A stretch of 60,828 bases of DNA from Sphingomonas melonis (GCF_013409985.1 NZ_JACCBY010000010.1:1-60828); one strand, 5' to 3'. Positions 28,899 through 40,454 are shown, numbered from the stretch's first letter. Translations and numbers: made by a program. Notes: generated by a model from the letters alone, not told the origin.

Positions 28899-28922
28899 AC
28901 GGGGAGGGCGAGCCCTCCCCGT
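28899..28922. terminator. Hairpin between convergent alaS and exported protein gene
   Basis: A perfect 10-bp stem (ACGGGGAGGG/CCCTCCCCGT) with a CGAG loop lies 5 bp past the stop of the minus-strand gene and 160 bp past alaS. There is no clear T-run on either side, so it may end transcription in both directions only weakly. Confidence 0.6.
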
Positions 28923-28927
28923 TCCGG

Positions 28928-29485
28928 TTACTTCGCTGCGCCCGCGGTGGCTGCCGCGAGCTGATCGGCGGTGATGCCGGCGACGACCTTGCCGCTCGCA
29001 TCGGCGCTGAAGCCGGCGATCGGCAGCTTCACGTCGCCCTTGGCGGTGGTCAGCGTCACGAACTGTGCGTCGGCCGACTTGATCGTGCCGATCGTTGCGC
29101 CGTTGAGGCCGGTGACCGAGGTGCCGGGGGTGAGCTTCGACTTCACCGCCGCCTGTGCCTGCGCCTGCGAGCTGGCGACGGCCGCGTCGAGGTCCGCCTT
29201 GGTCATCGCCATCGCGAAGCCCTTGTCGGTCTTGCCGATCGAGGCGGGGGGCACGGGCACCTGCGCGGTGCCGGTGTTGAGGATCACCGCCTGCGGCGTG
29301 ATGCTGGCAACGGTGCCGAGCGGTACGCCCGCACTGTCATAGATCGTCGCGCCGACGGTCGGCGCAGCGGCGGTAGCGGAACCGGTGGCGGTCGCTGAGG
29401 CGCCGGGGGCAGGCTGGGCTTGCTGTGCCAGAGCCGCGGCGGGCACCATCAACAGGCTGCCGATCGTCAGGGCCAGGGTACGCAT
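28928..29485 (-). CDS. Exported protein with two PRC-barrel-like repeats
   Basis: The 185-residue protein begins with a signal peptide (residues 1-20, LMVPAAALAQ) and an Ala/Thr/Pro-rich segment. Two similar modules follow, VGATIYDSAGVPLGTVASI and TSVTGLNGATIGTIKSA, each ending in a short beta strand with VIL or FVTLTT. They resemble PRC-barrel or PRC-like folds, though this is judged by eye. Ala-rich helical sequence separates them. It is probably periplasmic; function unknown. It has its own gap upstream (96 bp) and a hairpin downstream. Confidence 0.7.
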   Translation of the reverse strand: MRTLALTIGSLLMVPAAALAQQAQPAPGASATATGSATAAAPTVGATIYDSAGVPLGTVASITPQAVILNTGTAQVPVPPASIGKTDKGFAMAMTKADLDAAVASSQAQAQAAVKSKLTPGTSVTGLNGATIGTIKSADAQFVTLTTAKGDVKLPIAGFSADASGKVVAGITADQLAAATAGAAK

Positions 29486-29581
29486 TCGACATTCTCCATC
29501 GTCGTCGTTGTGACTTAGTAACGATGGTGTCTCGAATGGGGTTCCGCCCGCCTTTCTCGGCGAGTGGAGCCCCGGCCGGGA

Positions 29582-29931
29582 TCAGCCGGTAATCGGCAAT
29601 CGGACCGTCCCGTCCGCGGCACGCTCCAGCGGACCATAAGCGATGACGGTTTCCAGCAGCAACGGCTCGTAGAGATGCGGGAACAGCTGGCCGCCGCGCG
29701 ATTCCTCCCATTTCAGCGTATCGCCGAAGCTGCCGAGATCGACCGCGGCGACATGCAGGTCGCTTTGGCCGGCGAAATGCTTGTCGACCGTTTCGGTAAG
29801 CTGCGCCTCCGTCGACAGATGGACGTAGCCGTCGGCGAGATCGACGGGGGCGCCGTCGAAGCGCCCGTCCCGCTCCAGGGCGGCCATCTGCTCGCCGGTC
29901 AGCACCTTGTAGGCGGTGGTGGGCCGCTCGC

Positions 29932-29935
<4 letters not shown>
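29582..29935 (-). CDS. DUF952 family protein
   Basis: The 117-residue protein shows the DUF952 pattern: YKVLTGEQMAAL at the start, DGYVHLSTEAQLTETVDKHF and LHVAAVDLGSFGDTLKWEESRGGQLFPHLYEPL. The family is found in many bacteria and has an ADP-ribosyltransferase-like fold by prediction, but no proven role. The start overlaps the gyrA stop by 4 bp (ATGA), so it is translated from the gyrA message. Confidence 0.85.
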
Positions 29936-32730
<2,795 letters not shown>

Positions 32731-32796
32731 GGCTGTACGCTTTCGGATTGTTACAGATGTGTGCCGATCTTGTAGGCACCTCGCAACCGAAAGTCA

Positions 32797-32824
32797 CGCG
32801 CGCACGCACATACGCGTGCGCGCG
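32797..32824 (-). terminator. Hairpin downstream of the 98-residue exported protein
   Basis: A perfect 10-bp inverted repeat (CGCGCGCACG/CGTGCGCGCG) with an 8-base loop lies 22 bp past the stop of the minus-strand gene and upstream of gyrA. No T-run follows, so termination strength is uncertain. Confidence 0.5.
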
Positions 32825-32845
32825 GACAACAGGAGTATCGAACGC

Positions 32846-33142
32846 TTATTTCTTGCAGGCGGTCTTGTTGGCGTTGCCGGCCTTGCCGCAGTCGTAGGTC
32901 ACGGTCTTGCCGGTGCTGGTCTTGGTGGTGACCGTCCGGCCCTTGGCGGCGACCGCGGTGCGGGTCGTGCTGCGCTTGGTGGTGGAGGGGCTGCCGACTC
33001 CCGGCTTGGTCGTCGTGGTCGTGCGGCTGGTCGCCACCGTCTTGGCGGTGGTCTTGGGCGTGGCGGCCTGCGTGGCGAGCGCGGCGGAGCCACAGCAGAG
33101 CGAGGCAAGTGCGAGCATTGCGAAGGGCAGGGATTTGGTCAT
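32846..33142 (-). CDS. Small exported Thr/Lys-rich protein
   Basis: The 98-residue protein has a signal peptide (residues 1-27, LALASLCCGSAALATQA). The mature part is rich in Thr, Lys, Ser and Arg and is probably disordered, ending in a short segment with two Cys (TYDCGKAGNANKTACKK) that could form a disulfide. It is strongly basic and has no recognised domain. A role at the cell surface or in binding acidic polymers is a guess. It has its own hairpin downstream. Confidence 0.65.
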   Translation of the reverse strand: MTKSLPFAMLALASLCCGSAALATQAATPKTTAKTVATSRTTTTTKPGVGSPSTTKRSTTRTAVAAKGRTVTTKTSTGKTVTYDCGKAGNANKTACKK

Positions 33143-33320
33143 GGCGTCATCTCCACCGGCGGACGCGTGGATCGCGTCGTCGTGGCGGCAAGGATGCCCG
33201 CGCCGGTCTGACGCGTAAGTGGCTGCGACATGACGATTCTGTCATGTCCGCGGGAGCGGCCTGCGCTTGACCGGTCGCCCTCCGGCCGGGGGCAGGGCAT
33301 CCGCCTGCCCAGCCCACCCC

Positions 33321-33425
33321 GTCGCCCCGGACTTGTTTTGGGGTCCACTCCGCGGCGAGGCGTGCGGCTGGAGAGGGTACAGTTCTCCTGCGGCCCGGTG
33401 GACCCCGGAACGAGTCCGGGGTGAC
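33321..33425. repeat. REP-like inverted repeat, copy 2
   Basis: Arms at 33321-33348 and 33398-33425 form an imperfect inverted pair of the same family as 22424-22528 and of exactly the same 105-bp length. The right arm is identical over 28 bp to the complement of the left arm of copy 1, and the adjoining TTCTCCTGCGG is also shared, so this copy lies in the opposite orientation. It fills the gap between two minus-strand genes. Apart from it, the 360-bp gap (33143-33502) holds no gene. Confidence 0.85.
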
Positions 33426-33502
33426 GAAGGCAGAGGTGGAGCCGACCGAACCTCGTGCATCGGGTCTACGCCCGATGAGGGCAGGGGCTATCCTCTCGGC
33501 GC

Positions 33503-34192
33503 CTAAGGCGCGACTTCCTTGCCCTCGAAATCGAACAACTTGCCGCTGTCGGTCCCGGTCAGCCCGTCGATCACGTCGAGCAACTGCGACGCCGCCCGGT
33601 CCGGCGTGAACAGCGTGCCGGGGCGGACGCTGCCCTGGAATGGCTTGGACAGCGCGGTATCGACCGTGCCCGGGTGCAGGCCGACGATGATCGAGCGGTC
33701 GTTGCGCCGCTTCTCCTCGATGCTCAGCGTTCGCACCAGCTGGTTGAGCGCCGCCTTGGCCATCCTGTAGCCGTACCAGCCGCCCAGCCGGTTGTCGGAG
33801 ATGCTGCCGATCCGCGCGGACAGCACGGCGAATACCGTCCGCCCCTGTTTCGGCATCAGCGGCAGCAGATGCTTGGCGACCAGCGCCGGTCCGATCGTGT
33901 TGACCCGCAGCACCTGCTCCAGCCAGGCCGGATCGAAGTCGCGATAGCTTTTCTCGGGGCCGCGTTCGCCGGCGTGCAGCAGTCCGGTCGCGAGGATCAC
34001 CAGCGCCGGTGGCGGACCGTTGGCGATCCGCTCCGCGGCGGCCGCGATGCTCGCCTCGTCAGTGATGTCGATCGGATCGCCGCCCGAGCGCGACAGCGCA
34101 TGGATGCGGTCATGCGCCGCCTCGTCCACCAGCGCCTCGTGCAGCGCCGCGCCGATGCCGCCCGATGCGCCAACGATGACCGCGGCGCTCAT
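33503..34192 (-). CDS. Short-chain dehydrogenase/reductase (CsgA-like)
   Basis: The 229-residue NAD(P)-dependent oxidoreductase has the Rossmann motif VIVGASGGIGAAL at the N-terminus. The catalytic residues are Ser in FAVLSARIGS and Tyr/Lys in GYRMAKAALNQ. GLHPGTVDTALSKPF matches the C-factor/CsgA-like subgroup. The substrate is unknown. ATG 34192 overlaps the yaaA stop by 4 bp; a start at 34207 is possible but less likely. It follows yaaA in one transcript. Confidence 0.88.
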   Translation of the reverse strand: MSAAVIVGASGGIGAALHEALVDEAAHDRIHALSRSGGDPIDITDEASIAAAAERIANGPPPALVILATGLLHAGERGPEKSYRDFDPAWLEQVLRVNTIGPALVAKHLLPLMPKQGRTVFAVLSARIGSISDNRLGGWYGYRMAKAALNQLVRTLSIEEKRRNDRSIIVGLHPGTVDTALSKPFQGSVRPGTLFTPDRAASQLLDVIDGLTGTDSGKLFDFEGKEVAP

Positions 34193-34929
34193 CGCGCGAA
34201 CCGCCACTGGTCGTCGCTGCTCGCCGCCGCGTCGAAGGCATAGCCGTCGGTGTCGAAGCCGCGCATCGCGTCAATTTCGGTAATGCGGTGTTCGACCATC
34301 CAGCGCGCCATCATCCCGCGCGCCTTCTTGGCGTGGAAGCTGACGAAACGGCCGCCGTCGCGGAAATCGATCGCGACGACGCGAATGTCGGCGGGCAGGT
34401 GGCCGGCGACCCCCGCCCAATATTCCTGGCTGGCGAGATTGAGGACGACCTTCTCGCCGTCGCCGGCGACATCCTCGGCCAGCGCCTTGCCGATCCGGTT
34501 TCCCCACCAGTCGGTCAGCTTCTTGTGCCGGGGCGCCCAGCGTGTCCCCATCTCCAGCCGATAGGGGCGCATCAGGTCGAGCGGGCGCAGCATGCCGTAC
34601 AGGCCCGACAGCAGCCGCAGGTGATCCTGCGCGAAGGGGAGCGCCTCCTCCTCCAGCGTCTTGACGTCGAAGCCGGTGTAGACGTCGCCGTCGAACGCGA
34701 AGATCGCGGGCCGCTCGGGCGCATGCGCGAAGTCGCGGAAGCGGTCGGCATTGAGCTTGGCCAGCGCCGGCGAGATGTGCATCAGCTCCGACAGCGTCTT
34801 CTGCGTCAGGTGCGAGGCGGCGGCGGCGAGCGTCTCGGCCTCGGCGGCGAAGCGCGGCCGGGTCGGGGTGAGGGCGGGAAGGGGCGACTCATAGTCGAGC
34901 GTCTTGGCGGGGGAGAGGACGGCGATCAT
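34189..34929 (-). CDS. yaaA: Peroxide stress protein YaaA
   Basis: The 246-residue protein matches the UPF0246/YaaA family. Signatures are VLSPAKTLDYESPLP, AIFAFDGDVYTGFD, LYGMLRPLDLMRPYRLEMG, NLASQEYW and FVSFHAKKARGMMARWMVEHRI. In E. coli YaaA lowers free intracellular iron during peroxide stress and can bind DNA. The gene is first of a two-gene run with the SDR. Length is normal. Confidence 0.93.
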   Translation of the reverse strand: MIAVLSPAKTLDYESPLPALTPTRPRFAAEAETLAAAASHLTQKTLSELMHISPALAKLNADRFRDFAHAPERPAIFAFDGDVYTGFDVKTLEEEALPFAQDHLRLLSGLYGMLRPLDLMRPYRLEMGTRWAPRHKKLTDWWGNRIGKALAEDVAGDGEKVVLNLASQEYWAGVAGHLPADIRVVAIDFRDGGRFVSFHAKKARGMMARWMVEHRITEIDAMRGFDTDGYAFDAAASSDDQWRFAR

Positions 34930-35092
34930 CCCGCTCGCCGGTAGCCGCCCGGCGGCGCCCGTTCAATCGCCGTTCAGTGCCCGTCGGGCAGGCGGACACG
35001 ACGTGGCATCGCTTGAACGGCTTGCGACGGACCGTTACAGCCCCGCAGACGTTAGCGGCAGCGATGCCTCACTATCTGGAGAGAGAGTTAGC

Positions 35093-36403
35093 ATGAAGAC
35101 CCTTTCGAAGCTCGCGCTGGCCGCGGTGCTGGCCACCGGCGTGAGCGGCCTGGCGATCGTCGCCCCCGCGGCCGCCAAGGACAAGAAGGAAGAGCAGGCG
35201 GCTCCTGGCTTCAAGCTCAGCAAGCCGGTGCAGGCGATCGCCTTCCAGGCGCAGGAAGCCGTCAAGGCGCGCAACCCCGCCGCTGCCGAACCGCTCGTCG
35301 CACAGGTCGAGGCGGCCGCCACGACCGACGACGACAAATATATCGCCGCCGCGCTCCGCTACGATCTCGAGAACACCAAGCTCGTGATCGCACAGGAAGC
35401 CAATCCCAAGGCGCCGCTCGACGAGACCGTGCTCGCCAAGCCGCTCGACGCGCTGATCGCCGCCAAGAGCACGCCGGCCGCCGACCGCGGCAAGTATCTG
35501 TTCCGCCGCGGCCAGCTCGCCTACAACAGCGGCCAGTATCCGGTCGCCACCCAATATTTCACCCAGGCGAAGGCCGCGGGCTACAACAGCCCCGATTTCG
35601 ATCTCCAGCTCGCCAAGGTGAAGGTGCAGGCCGGCGACACCGCGGGCGGCCTTGCCGACCTCGATCGGTTCATCACCGCGCAGAAGGCCGCCGGCCAGGC
35701 CGTGCCCGAATCCTATTACCGCTTCGGGATCGCGACCGCGAACAACAAGAAGATGGCGCCCGAAACGCTCGCCTGGATGCAGAAGTACGTCTCGGCCTAT
35801 CCCAACGCCAAGGTGTGGCGCGACGTCATCCTGCAATATGCCTTCGCGCAGAACAGCCTCGCCGCGCCCGACAAGGCGCAGACGGTCGACCTCTATCGCC
35901 TGCTGCGTACCGCCGGCGCGATGCCGGACCAGGCGATGTACGAGGATTATGCCAAGAACGTCTACGATCGCGGCAATCCGTATGAGGCGGCGGCGGTGCT
36001 GAAGGAGGGCATGGCCTCGGGCAAGATCCCGGCGACCAGCGCATTCTCGAAGAGCCTGCTGACCGCGGCGAACACCGCGATCAAGGCGGACGGTTCGCTG
36101 GCGAGCAGCGAGAAGACTGCGCTGGCGTCGAAGGACGGCAAGATCGCCGCGTCGACGGCGGACGCGTACCTTGGCCAGAACAACTACGCCAAGGCGATCG
36201 AGCTTTACCGCGCTGCGCTCAGCAAGGGCGGTGTCGATGCCAATGAGGTGAACACGCGCCTCGGCATCGCGCTCGCCAAGTCGGGCGACAAGGCCGGCGC
36301 GCAGGCCGCCTTCGGTGCGGTCACCGGCAGCCCGCGTGCGGGTATCGCCGCATTGTGGAACACCTGGACCCAGGTCGGATCGACGCCCGCTCCGGCGGCC
36401 TGA
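35093..36403 (+). CDS. Exported TPR-like repeat protein
   Basis: The 436-residue protein has a signal peptide (residues 1-28, cleaved after VAPAAA) followed by Lys/Glu-rich sequence and Ala-rich helical repeats. TPR-like units include FRRGQLAYNSGQYPVATQYF, then AYLGQNNYAKAIELYRAALS and GIALAKSGDKAGAQAAFGAV. It is probably periplasmic. I chose ATG 35093 because GGAGAGAGA precedes it and the signal peptide begins there. An N-terminally longer frame has no support. A strong terminator follows. Function unknown. Confidence 0.85.
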   Translation: MKTLSKLALAAVLATGVSGLAIVAPAAAKDKKEEQAAPGFKLSKPVQAIAFQAQEAVKARNPAAAEPLVAQVEAAATTDDDKYIAAALRYDLENTKLVIAQEANPKAPLDETVLAKPLDALIAAKSTPAADRGKYLFRRGQLAYNSGQYPVATQYFTQAKAAGYNSPDFDLQLAKVKVQAGDTAGGLADLDRFITAQKAAGQAVPESYYRFGIATANNKKMAPETLAWMQKYVSAYPNAKVWRDVILQYAFAQNSLAAPDKAQTVDLYRLLRTAGAMPDQAMYEDYAKNVYDRGNPYEAAAVLKEGMASGKIPATSAFSKSLLTAANTAIKADGSLASSEKTALASKDGKIAASTADAYLGQNNYAKAIELYRAALSKGGVDANEVNTRLGIALAKSGDKAGAQAAFGAVTGSPRAGIAALWNTWTQVGSTPAPAA

Positions 36404-36426
36404 TCGTCCGCGACCGGACAGGAGAG

Positions 36427-36455
36427 GGGGCGGTCCGGCGACGGGCCGCCCCTTT
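36427..36455 (+). terminator. Rho-independent terminator after the exported repeat protein
   Basis: A 10-bp stem, GGGGCGGTCC/GGGCCGCCCC with one T-G pair, closes a 6-base loop and is followed by TTT. It lies 24 bp after the stop at 36403. Confidence 0.8.
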
Positions 36456-36478
36456 CGTTTGCCTGCCGCAATGGGCCG

Positions 36479-36946
36479 TCAGTCGATGACGACGGGAATG
36501 CCCGATGTCGATTTGGCGGTACGGATGGTGAGCGACGTCTTGACGCTGGCGACGTTGGGCGCGGGCGTCAGGTGCGTCGTCAGGATTTCCTGAAAGCTCT
36601 TGAGGTCGCTGGCGACGATCTTGAGGATGAAGTCGATCTCGCCGTTGAGCATGTGACATTCGCGAATCTCGGGAATATCGGCGACATGCGCTTCGAACGC
36701 TGCGAGATCATGCTCGGCCTGGCTGCGCAGCGATACCATCGCGAAGACGGTGATCGGAAAGCCGAGGCTGGCGGGATCGAGATCGGCGTGATAGCCGCGG
36801 ATCACACCGGCTTCCTCCAACGCGCGGACGCGACGCAGGCAGGGCGGTGCGGTCAGCCCGACGCGTTCGGCCAGCTCGACATTGGTCATCCGCCCATCCT
36901 GTTGCAGGTGGGCGAGAATCTGACGATCGATCCGATCGAAGGACAT
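36479..36946 (-). CDS. Lrp/AsnC family transcriptional regulator
   Basis: The 155-residue regulator has an N-terminal helix-turn-helix (residues 3-50: DRIDRQILAHLQQDGRMTNV, then ELAERVGLTAPPCLRRVRAL) and a C-terminal RAM ligand-binding domain (residues 65-150) with the typical MLNGEIDFILKIVASDL. Members form dimers or octamers and respond to amino acids. The target is unknown; nearest divergent gene is the histidine-kinase-like protein at 37132. Full length. Confidence 0.92.
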   Translation of the reverse strand: MSFDRIDRQILAHLQQDGRMTNVELAERVGLTAPPCLRRVRALEEAGVIRGYHADLDPASLGFPITVFAMVSLRSQAEHDLAAFEAHVADIPEIRECHMLNGEIDFILKIVASDLKSFQEILTTHLTPAPNVASVKTSLTIRTAKSTSGIPVVID

Positions 36947-37131
36947 TGCGTATCAAACTCCAGGAACAGGCCGAATGTGGACGGCGGCTCCCCCTAAGCA
37001 TAAGAAAATTGCGGCGCAACGCAATTGTCCCACTATGCGACGGGGGCAAATCGGCGGTTCCTCTAACATGCCCCGATCGTTAAGGGATTATCGCGCACAT
37101 CGTTCAGGTGGGGCGGTCTCCAGGAGTTGGT

Positions 37132-38817
37132 GTGCGTTTCGACGATAGCCTGAAAACGGTGCTTTCGGCCGACATGGAGAGTGGTTTCGGCGCGCAATCG
37201 GCGTGGCGGCAGCTGACCGACCTGATGGGGCGCGGGCGTGTTCCTGCGGATGCCGCCTCGCTCGACCGGCTGCGCGGACTGCGCGCGACCGTGCCGGTGG
37301 CGATTCGCGCGGCGAGCGCGCGCGCATTGGCATTCGCCCGACCGCCGGCCGCGCTGGTCGCCTTCTTCGCCGAAGACGCGATCGAGGTTGCCGCGCCGCT
37401 GCTGCGTACCGCCCAGATGGCGGACGACGACTGGCTGGCGTTGCTGCCGAGGCTCGATGCGCATGGCCGCGCGCTGTTGCGCCACCGCCGCGACCTTCCC
37501 GCCGCGGTCGAGCGCGGGCTGGCGACGTTCGGACCGGCGGATTTCGTGCTGCGCTATGATGCTCCGGCACCCGCCAACGACCTGATCGAGCCCACGCCGC
37601 CGCCGCCGCCGGCGCCCGTGGTGACCGACACGGTCACGCCGTTTCCGCCGCCGCAGCCGGTCGCGCCCCCGCCCCCGCAGCCCCGTCCCGAGGGCGGCTT
37701 CCAGATCGCCGATCTGGTCGCGCGGATCGACGCCTTCCAGAAACAGCGTGACCCCAGCGATCCCGTCGTCGCCCCGGCGATCGAACCGCCCAGCTATTTC
37801 CATTTCGACACCGACCATCGCGGCGTGATCTGCGCGGTCGACGGGGTGACGCGGGGGGCGCTGATCGGCGCCTCACTCGCGGTCGGCACGCCGCAGGGCG
37901 AGGTGCGCGTCGATGCGGTGATGAACGGCGCGCTGCGCCAGCGCCAGCGCTTCGCCGGCGCGCGACTCGATATCGGCGGCCAATCCGATGCGGCGGGCGC
38001 GTGGCGCGTCGCCGGCACGCCGCAGTTCGATGCCGAGAGCGGCCGCTTCACCGGCTATGTCGCGATCGCCCGCCGGCCGCGCGCCGATGAGGAGGCGAGC
38101 CTCGCGCCGCGCAAGATGGTGTCCGATTCGCTGCGGCAACTCGTCCATGAGCTGCGCACGCCGACCAATGCGATCGCCGGCTTTGCCGAGCTGATCGAGG
38201 CGCAATTGCTCGGCCCGGTCGCGCCGGTCTATCGCGAACATGCGGTGACGATCCGCCAGCAGGCGGCAAGCCTGTTGGGGGCGATCGAGGATCTCGACAC
38301 CGCCGCGCGGATCGAGGGCAGGGCGCTGGAGCTGCGGCCGGGCCCGGTCGCGCTCGAACCGCTGCTCGAACGGATCGCGCAGGATCTCGCGCCGCTGGCG
38401 GCGTTGCGCGGCACCGCGCTCGACATCCACCCGATGGGCGACCACGCCGCGCTGAGCGACGATCGTGCGCTGGAGCGTCTGCTGTCGCGGCTGCTCGCGG
38501 CGCTGACCGCGGCGGCGGTGGCGGGCGAGCGGATCGACATCGCCGAGGCGCCGGCACCCAACGGCCAGGTCGCGATCTGCTTCGCACGACCGCTGGCGCT
38601 CGCCGTCGATGGCGAGGATGCGTTGCTCAGCCTCGACGGCGATGCGGCGGGGCCGGTCGATGCGGAGGGCGCGCCGCTGCTCGGCACCGGGTTCGCGCTG
38701 CGGCTGGCGCGCAATCTGGCGGTGGAACTGGGTGGCGAACTGGTGTTCGGCGAGCATTTGCTGACGCTGCGGCTGCCTGCGGCGCAGGACGAAACGGTGG
38801 CGCAGGCGACGCAGTGA
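37132..38817 (+). CDS. Degenerate sensor histidine kinase-like protein
   Basis: The 561-residue protein has a helical N-terminal region, a Pro-rich linker (about 150-190), a sensor-like middle domain and a HisKA dimerisation domain with the phosphoacceptor His339 in LVHELRTPTNAIAGFAELI. The ATPase region is altered: the N-box Asn is missing (LERLLSRLLAALTAAA) and no DxGxG motif is seen, though GTGFALRLARNLAVELGGEL resembles the G2 box. Autokinase activity is therefore doubtful; it may act as a phosphotransfer or scaffold protein. GTG 37132 follows AGGAG by 5 bases. No signal peptide. The stop overlaps the next GTG start (GTGA). Confidence 0.8.
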   Translation: MRFDDSLKTVLSADMESGFGAQSAWRQLTDLMGRGRVPADAASLDRLRGLRATVPVAIRAASARALAFARPPAALVAFFAEDAIEVAAPLLRTAQMADDDWLALLPRLDAHGRALLRHRRDLPAAVERGLATFGPADFVLRYDAPAPANDLIEPTPPPPPAPVVTDTVTPFPPPQPVAPPPPQPRPEGGFQIADLVARIDAFQKQRDPSDPVVAPAIEPPSYFHFDTDHRGVICAVDGVTRGALIGASLAVGTPQGEVRVDAVMNGALRQRQRFAGARLDIGGQSDAAGAWRVAGTPQFDAESGRFTGYVAIARRPRADEEASLAPRKMVSDSLRQLVHELRTPTNAIAGFAELIEAQLLGPVAPVYREHAVTIRQQAASLLGAIEDLDTAARIEGRALELRPGPVALEPLLERIAQDLAPLAALRGTALDIHPMGDHAALSDDRALERLLSRLLAALTAAAVAGERIDIAEAPAPNGQVAICFARPLALAVDGEDALLSLDGDAAGPVDAEGAPLLGTGFALRLARNLAVELGGELVFGEHLLTLRLPAAQDETVAQATQ

Positions 38818-39833
38818 GCGCGCGAGACGGCGCCGTCTCGCCCTATCGCGTTCCCGTCCCGCCGCGCGAGGCGGTCATTGACTGGCCGGCATCGTTCGGT
38901 CGCCGGTTCGTCGTCTTCGTCGATGTCGAGGAAGAGTTCGACTGGTCGGCGCCGCTCGACCGCGGCAACCGGGCGGTGACGGCGATAGCCGCGCTGCCCG
39001 AAGCACATGCCCGGTTCGCCGCGCGCAACGTGGCGCCGGTCTATATGGTCGATCATCCCGTCGCCTCCGATGCTGCCGCGGCGGAGGTCGTGCGCAGCGT
39101 GCTGGCGGACGGGCGGTCGGGGCTCGGCGCGCAACTGCACGCCTGGGTGACGCCGCCTTATGGTCCGGCGGTGCCGGGGGGCAGCTATGCGGGCAACCTG
39201 CCGCCGGCGCTGGAGGCAGCCAAGCTTGATACGCTGACCGGGCTGCTCGCCGCGGCATTCGGGCGACGACCCTTGGCCTATCGGGCGGGGCGCTATGGCA
39301 TCGGACCGGCGACGGCGGGGCTGCTGGCAAGCCGCGGGTATCGGATCGAAGCGTCGATGCGGGCGCGCTATGACTATAGCGCCGATCTCGGGCCGGATTT
39401 TTCCCGTATCGGCAGCGACGCGTTTCGCATCGGGCGGCTGATCGAACTGCCGCTGACCACGGTCTTCACCGGGCGCCTGCGCCGCGCCGGTGCGGCGCTG
39501 TACCCGGCGCTGGGCGGAATGCGGGCGCGGGGCGCCTTCGCGCGGGCCGGGCTATTGCAGCGGGTCGCGCTCACCCCGGAGGATATGCCGATCGGCGATG
39601 CGCTCGCGGCGGTCCGCGTCGCGATCGAGGAGGAGGGGCAGCGCCTGATCAGTTTCTCCTTCCATTCGCCGAGCCTGGTGCCGGGGCACACGCCCTATGT
39701 CCGCAGCCGCGACGACCTGGCGCGGTTCTGGGACTGGTGGCGGGCCATGTTCGGCCTGCTGGAGACGCTAGGCGTGCAGCCCGTCGGCCTCGACGAAATC
39801 CTGCTGGCGGCGGAGATGTCGGCGGACGGATAG
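38814..39833 (+). CDS. Polysaccharide deacetylase-like WalW family protein
   Basis: The 339-residue protein resembles WalW-type deacetylases of carbohydrate esterase family 4-like fold. The catalytic Asp pair region is FVDVEEEFDW and a metal-binding His is in AQLHAWVTPPYGP; later FSFHSPSLVPGHTPYVRS and PLAYRAGRYGIG match the family. It has no signal peptide. It probably acts on a cell-surface polysaccharide precursor, but this is inference. The GTG start at 38814 overlaps the histidine-kinase-like gene, so the two are translationally coupled. Confidence 0.82.
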   Translation: MSARDGAVSPYRVPVPPREAVIDWPASFGRRFVVFVDVEEEFDWSAPLDRGNRAVTAIAALPEAHARFAARNVAPVYMVDHPVASDAAAAEVVRSVLADGRSGLGAQLHAWVTPPYGPAVPGGSYAGNLPPALEAAKLDTLTGLLAAAFGRRPLAYRAGRYGIGPATAGLLASRGYRIEASMRARYDYSADLGPDFSRIGSDAFRIGRLIELPLTTVFTGRLRRAGAALYPALGGMRARGAFARAGLLQRVALTPEDMPIGDALAAVRVAIEEEGQRLISFSFHSPSLVPGHTPYVRSRDDLARFWDWWRAMFGLLETLGVQPVGLDEILLAAEMSADG

Positions 39834-40134
39834 ACAAGCGCGAAGACAAAGACGCAGTGGAACATCTTGCCGCAAGATGTGGATTGCGACGCGGAAGTGT
39901 AACAAAGCGTTCCCACCACGAGCGGCCGACGCTCGGGCCAGTTTCGACAGGAAAGCCGTCTTCTGTCCGCATGGTAAGATCGCGATGGCAGTTTTGCACC
40001 CCGCACCGCCAGCCATTCATCGCGCCGGATGCCGCAACTCATCGCCTATTCGATGGTCCTGCGACCTTTTCGCATTGTATTTTCTTCCCGCCGCTGCCAA
40101 GGGAGCCGCTCAACACGTGAGAGGGGAAACCGTT
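39834..40134. other. Intergenic gap, no gene seen
   Basis: About 300 bp without a convincing gene. It is less GC-rich than its surroundings and holds the leader of the small exported protein gene, including the ribosome-binding site GAGGGGAAA just before ATG 40135. No repeat or RNA gene was recognised. Confidence 0.5.
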
Positions 40135-40374
40135 ATGGTTGCCAAGTATCTGATGGCTGCTGCTGCAGCCGCCCTGGCCGTTGCTCCGGCCGCTGCTGCT
40201 CCTGCCAACCCGGCGGCGAGCCTGTCGGTTGCCAAGTCGGTTCGCGCCGGTTCGGCTTCGGCGAAGAAGAGCGAGCTCGCCGGTGGCGGCCTGATCATCG
40301 CGCTCGTCGCGGCGGCTGCCGTCGTTGCGGGCATCGTGATCGTCGCCGACGACGACGACAGCGACAGCAACTAA
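40135..40374 (+). CDS. Small exported or membrane protein with acidic tail
   Basis: The 79-residue protein has a signal-peptide-like start (residues 1-22, ending PAAAAPA), a short Lys/Ser segment, a second hydrophobic stretch (about 51-69, LIIALVAAAAVVAGIVIVA) and a tail of Asp and Ser (DDDDSDSN). A single membrane span with the acidic tail on one side is likely. A good ribosome-binding site and a strong terminator with a UUCG loop bracket the gene, suggesting a highly expressed single-gene transcript. Function unknown; similar small proteins are common in sphingomonads. Confidence 0.75.
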   Translation: MVAKYLMAAAAAALAVAPAAAAPANPAASLSVAKSVRAGSASAKKSELAGGGLIIALVAAAAVVAGIVIVADDDDSDSN

Positions 40375-40430
40375 GATCGTTTATTGCCGGCAGCCGTCAT
40401 GATGACGGCCGCCGGTGATGGGACGTGACG

Positions 40431-40454
40431 CAAGGGGGACTTCGGTCCCCCTTG
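40431..40454 (+). terminator. Terminator hairpin with UUCG tetraloop
   Basis: A perfect 10-bp stem CAAGGGGGAC/GTCCCCCTTG closes a TTCG tetraloop, the very stable C(UUCG)G loop in RNA. It is followed by TTGATT and lies 57 bp after the small protein gene. Another inverted repeat, CCGGCAGCCGTC/GACGGCCGCCGG (imperfect), precedes it. Confidence 0.82.
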
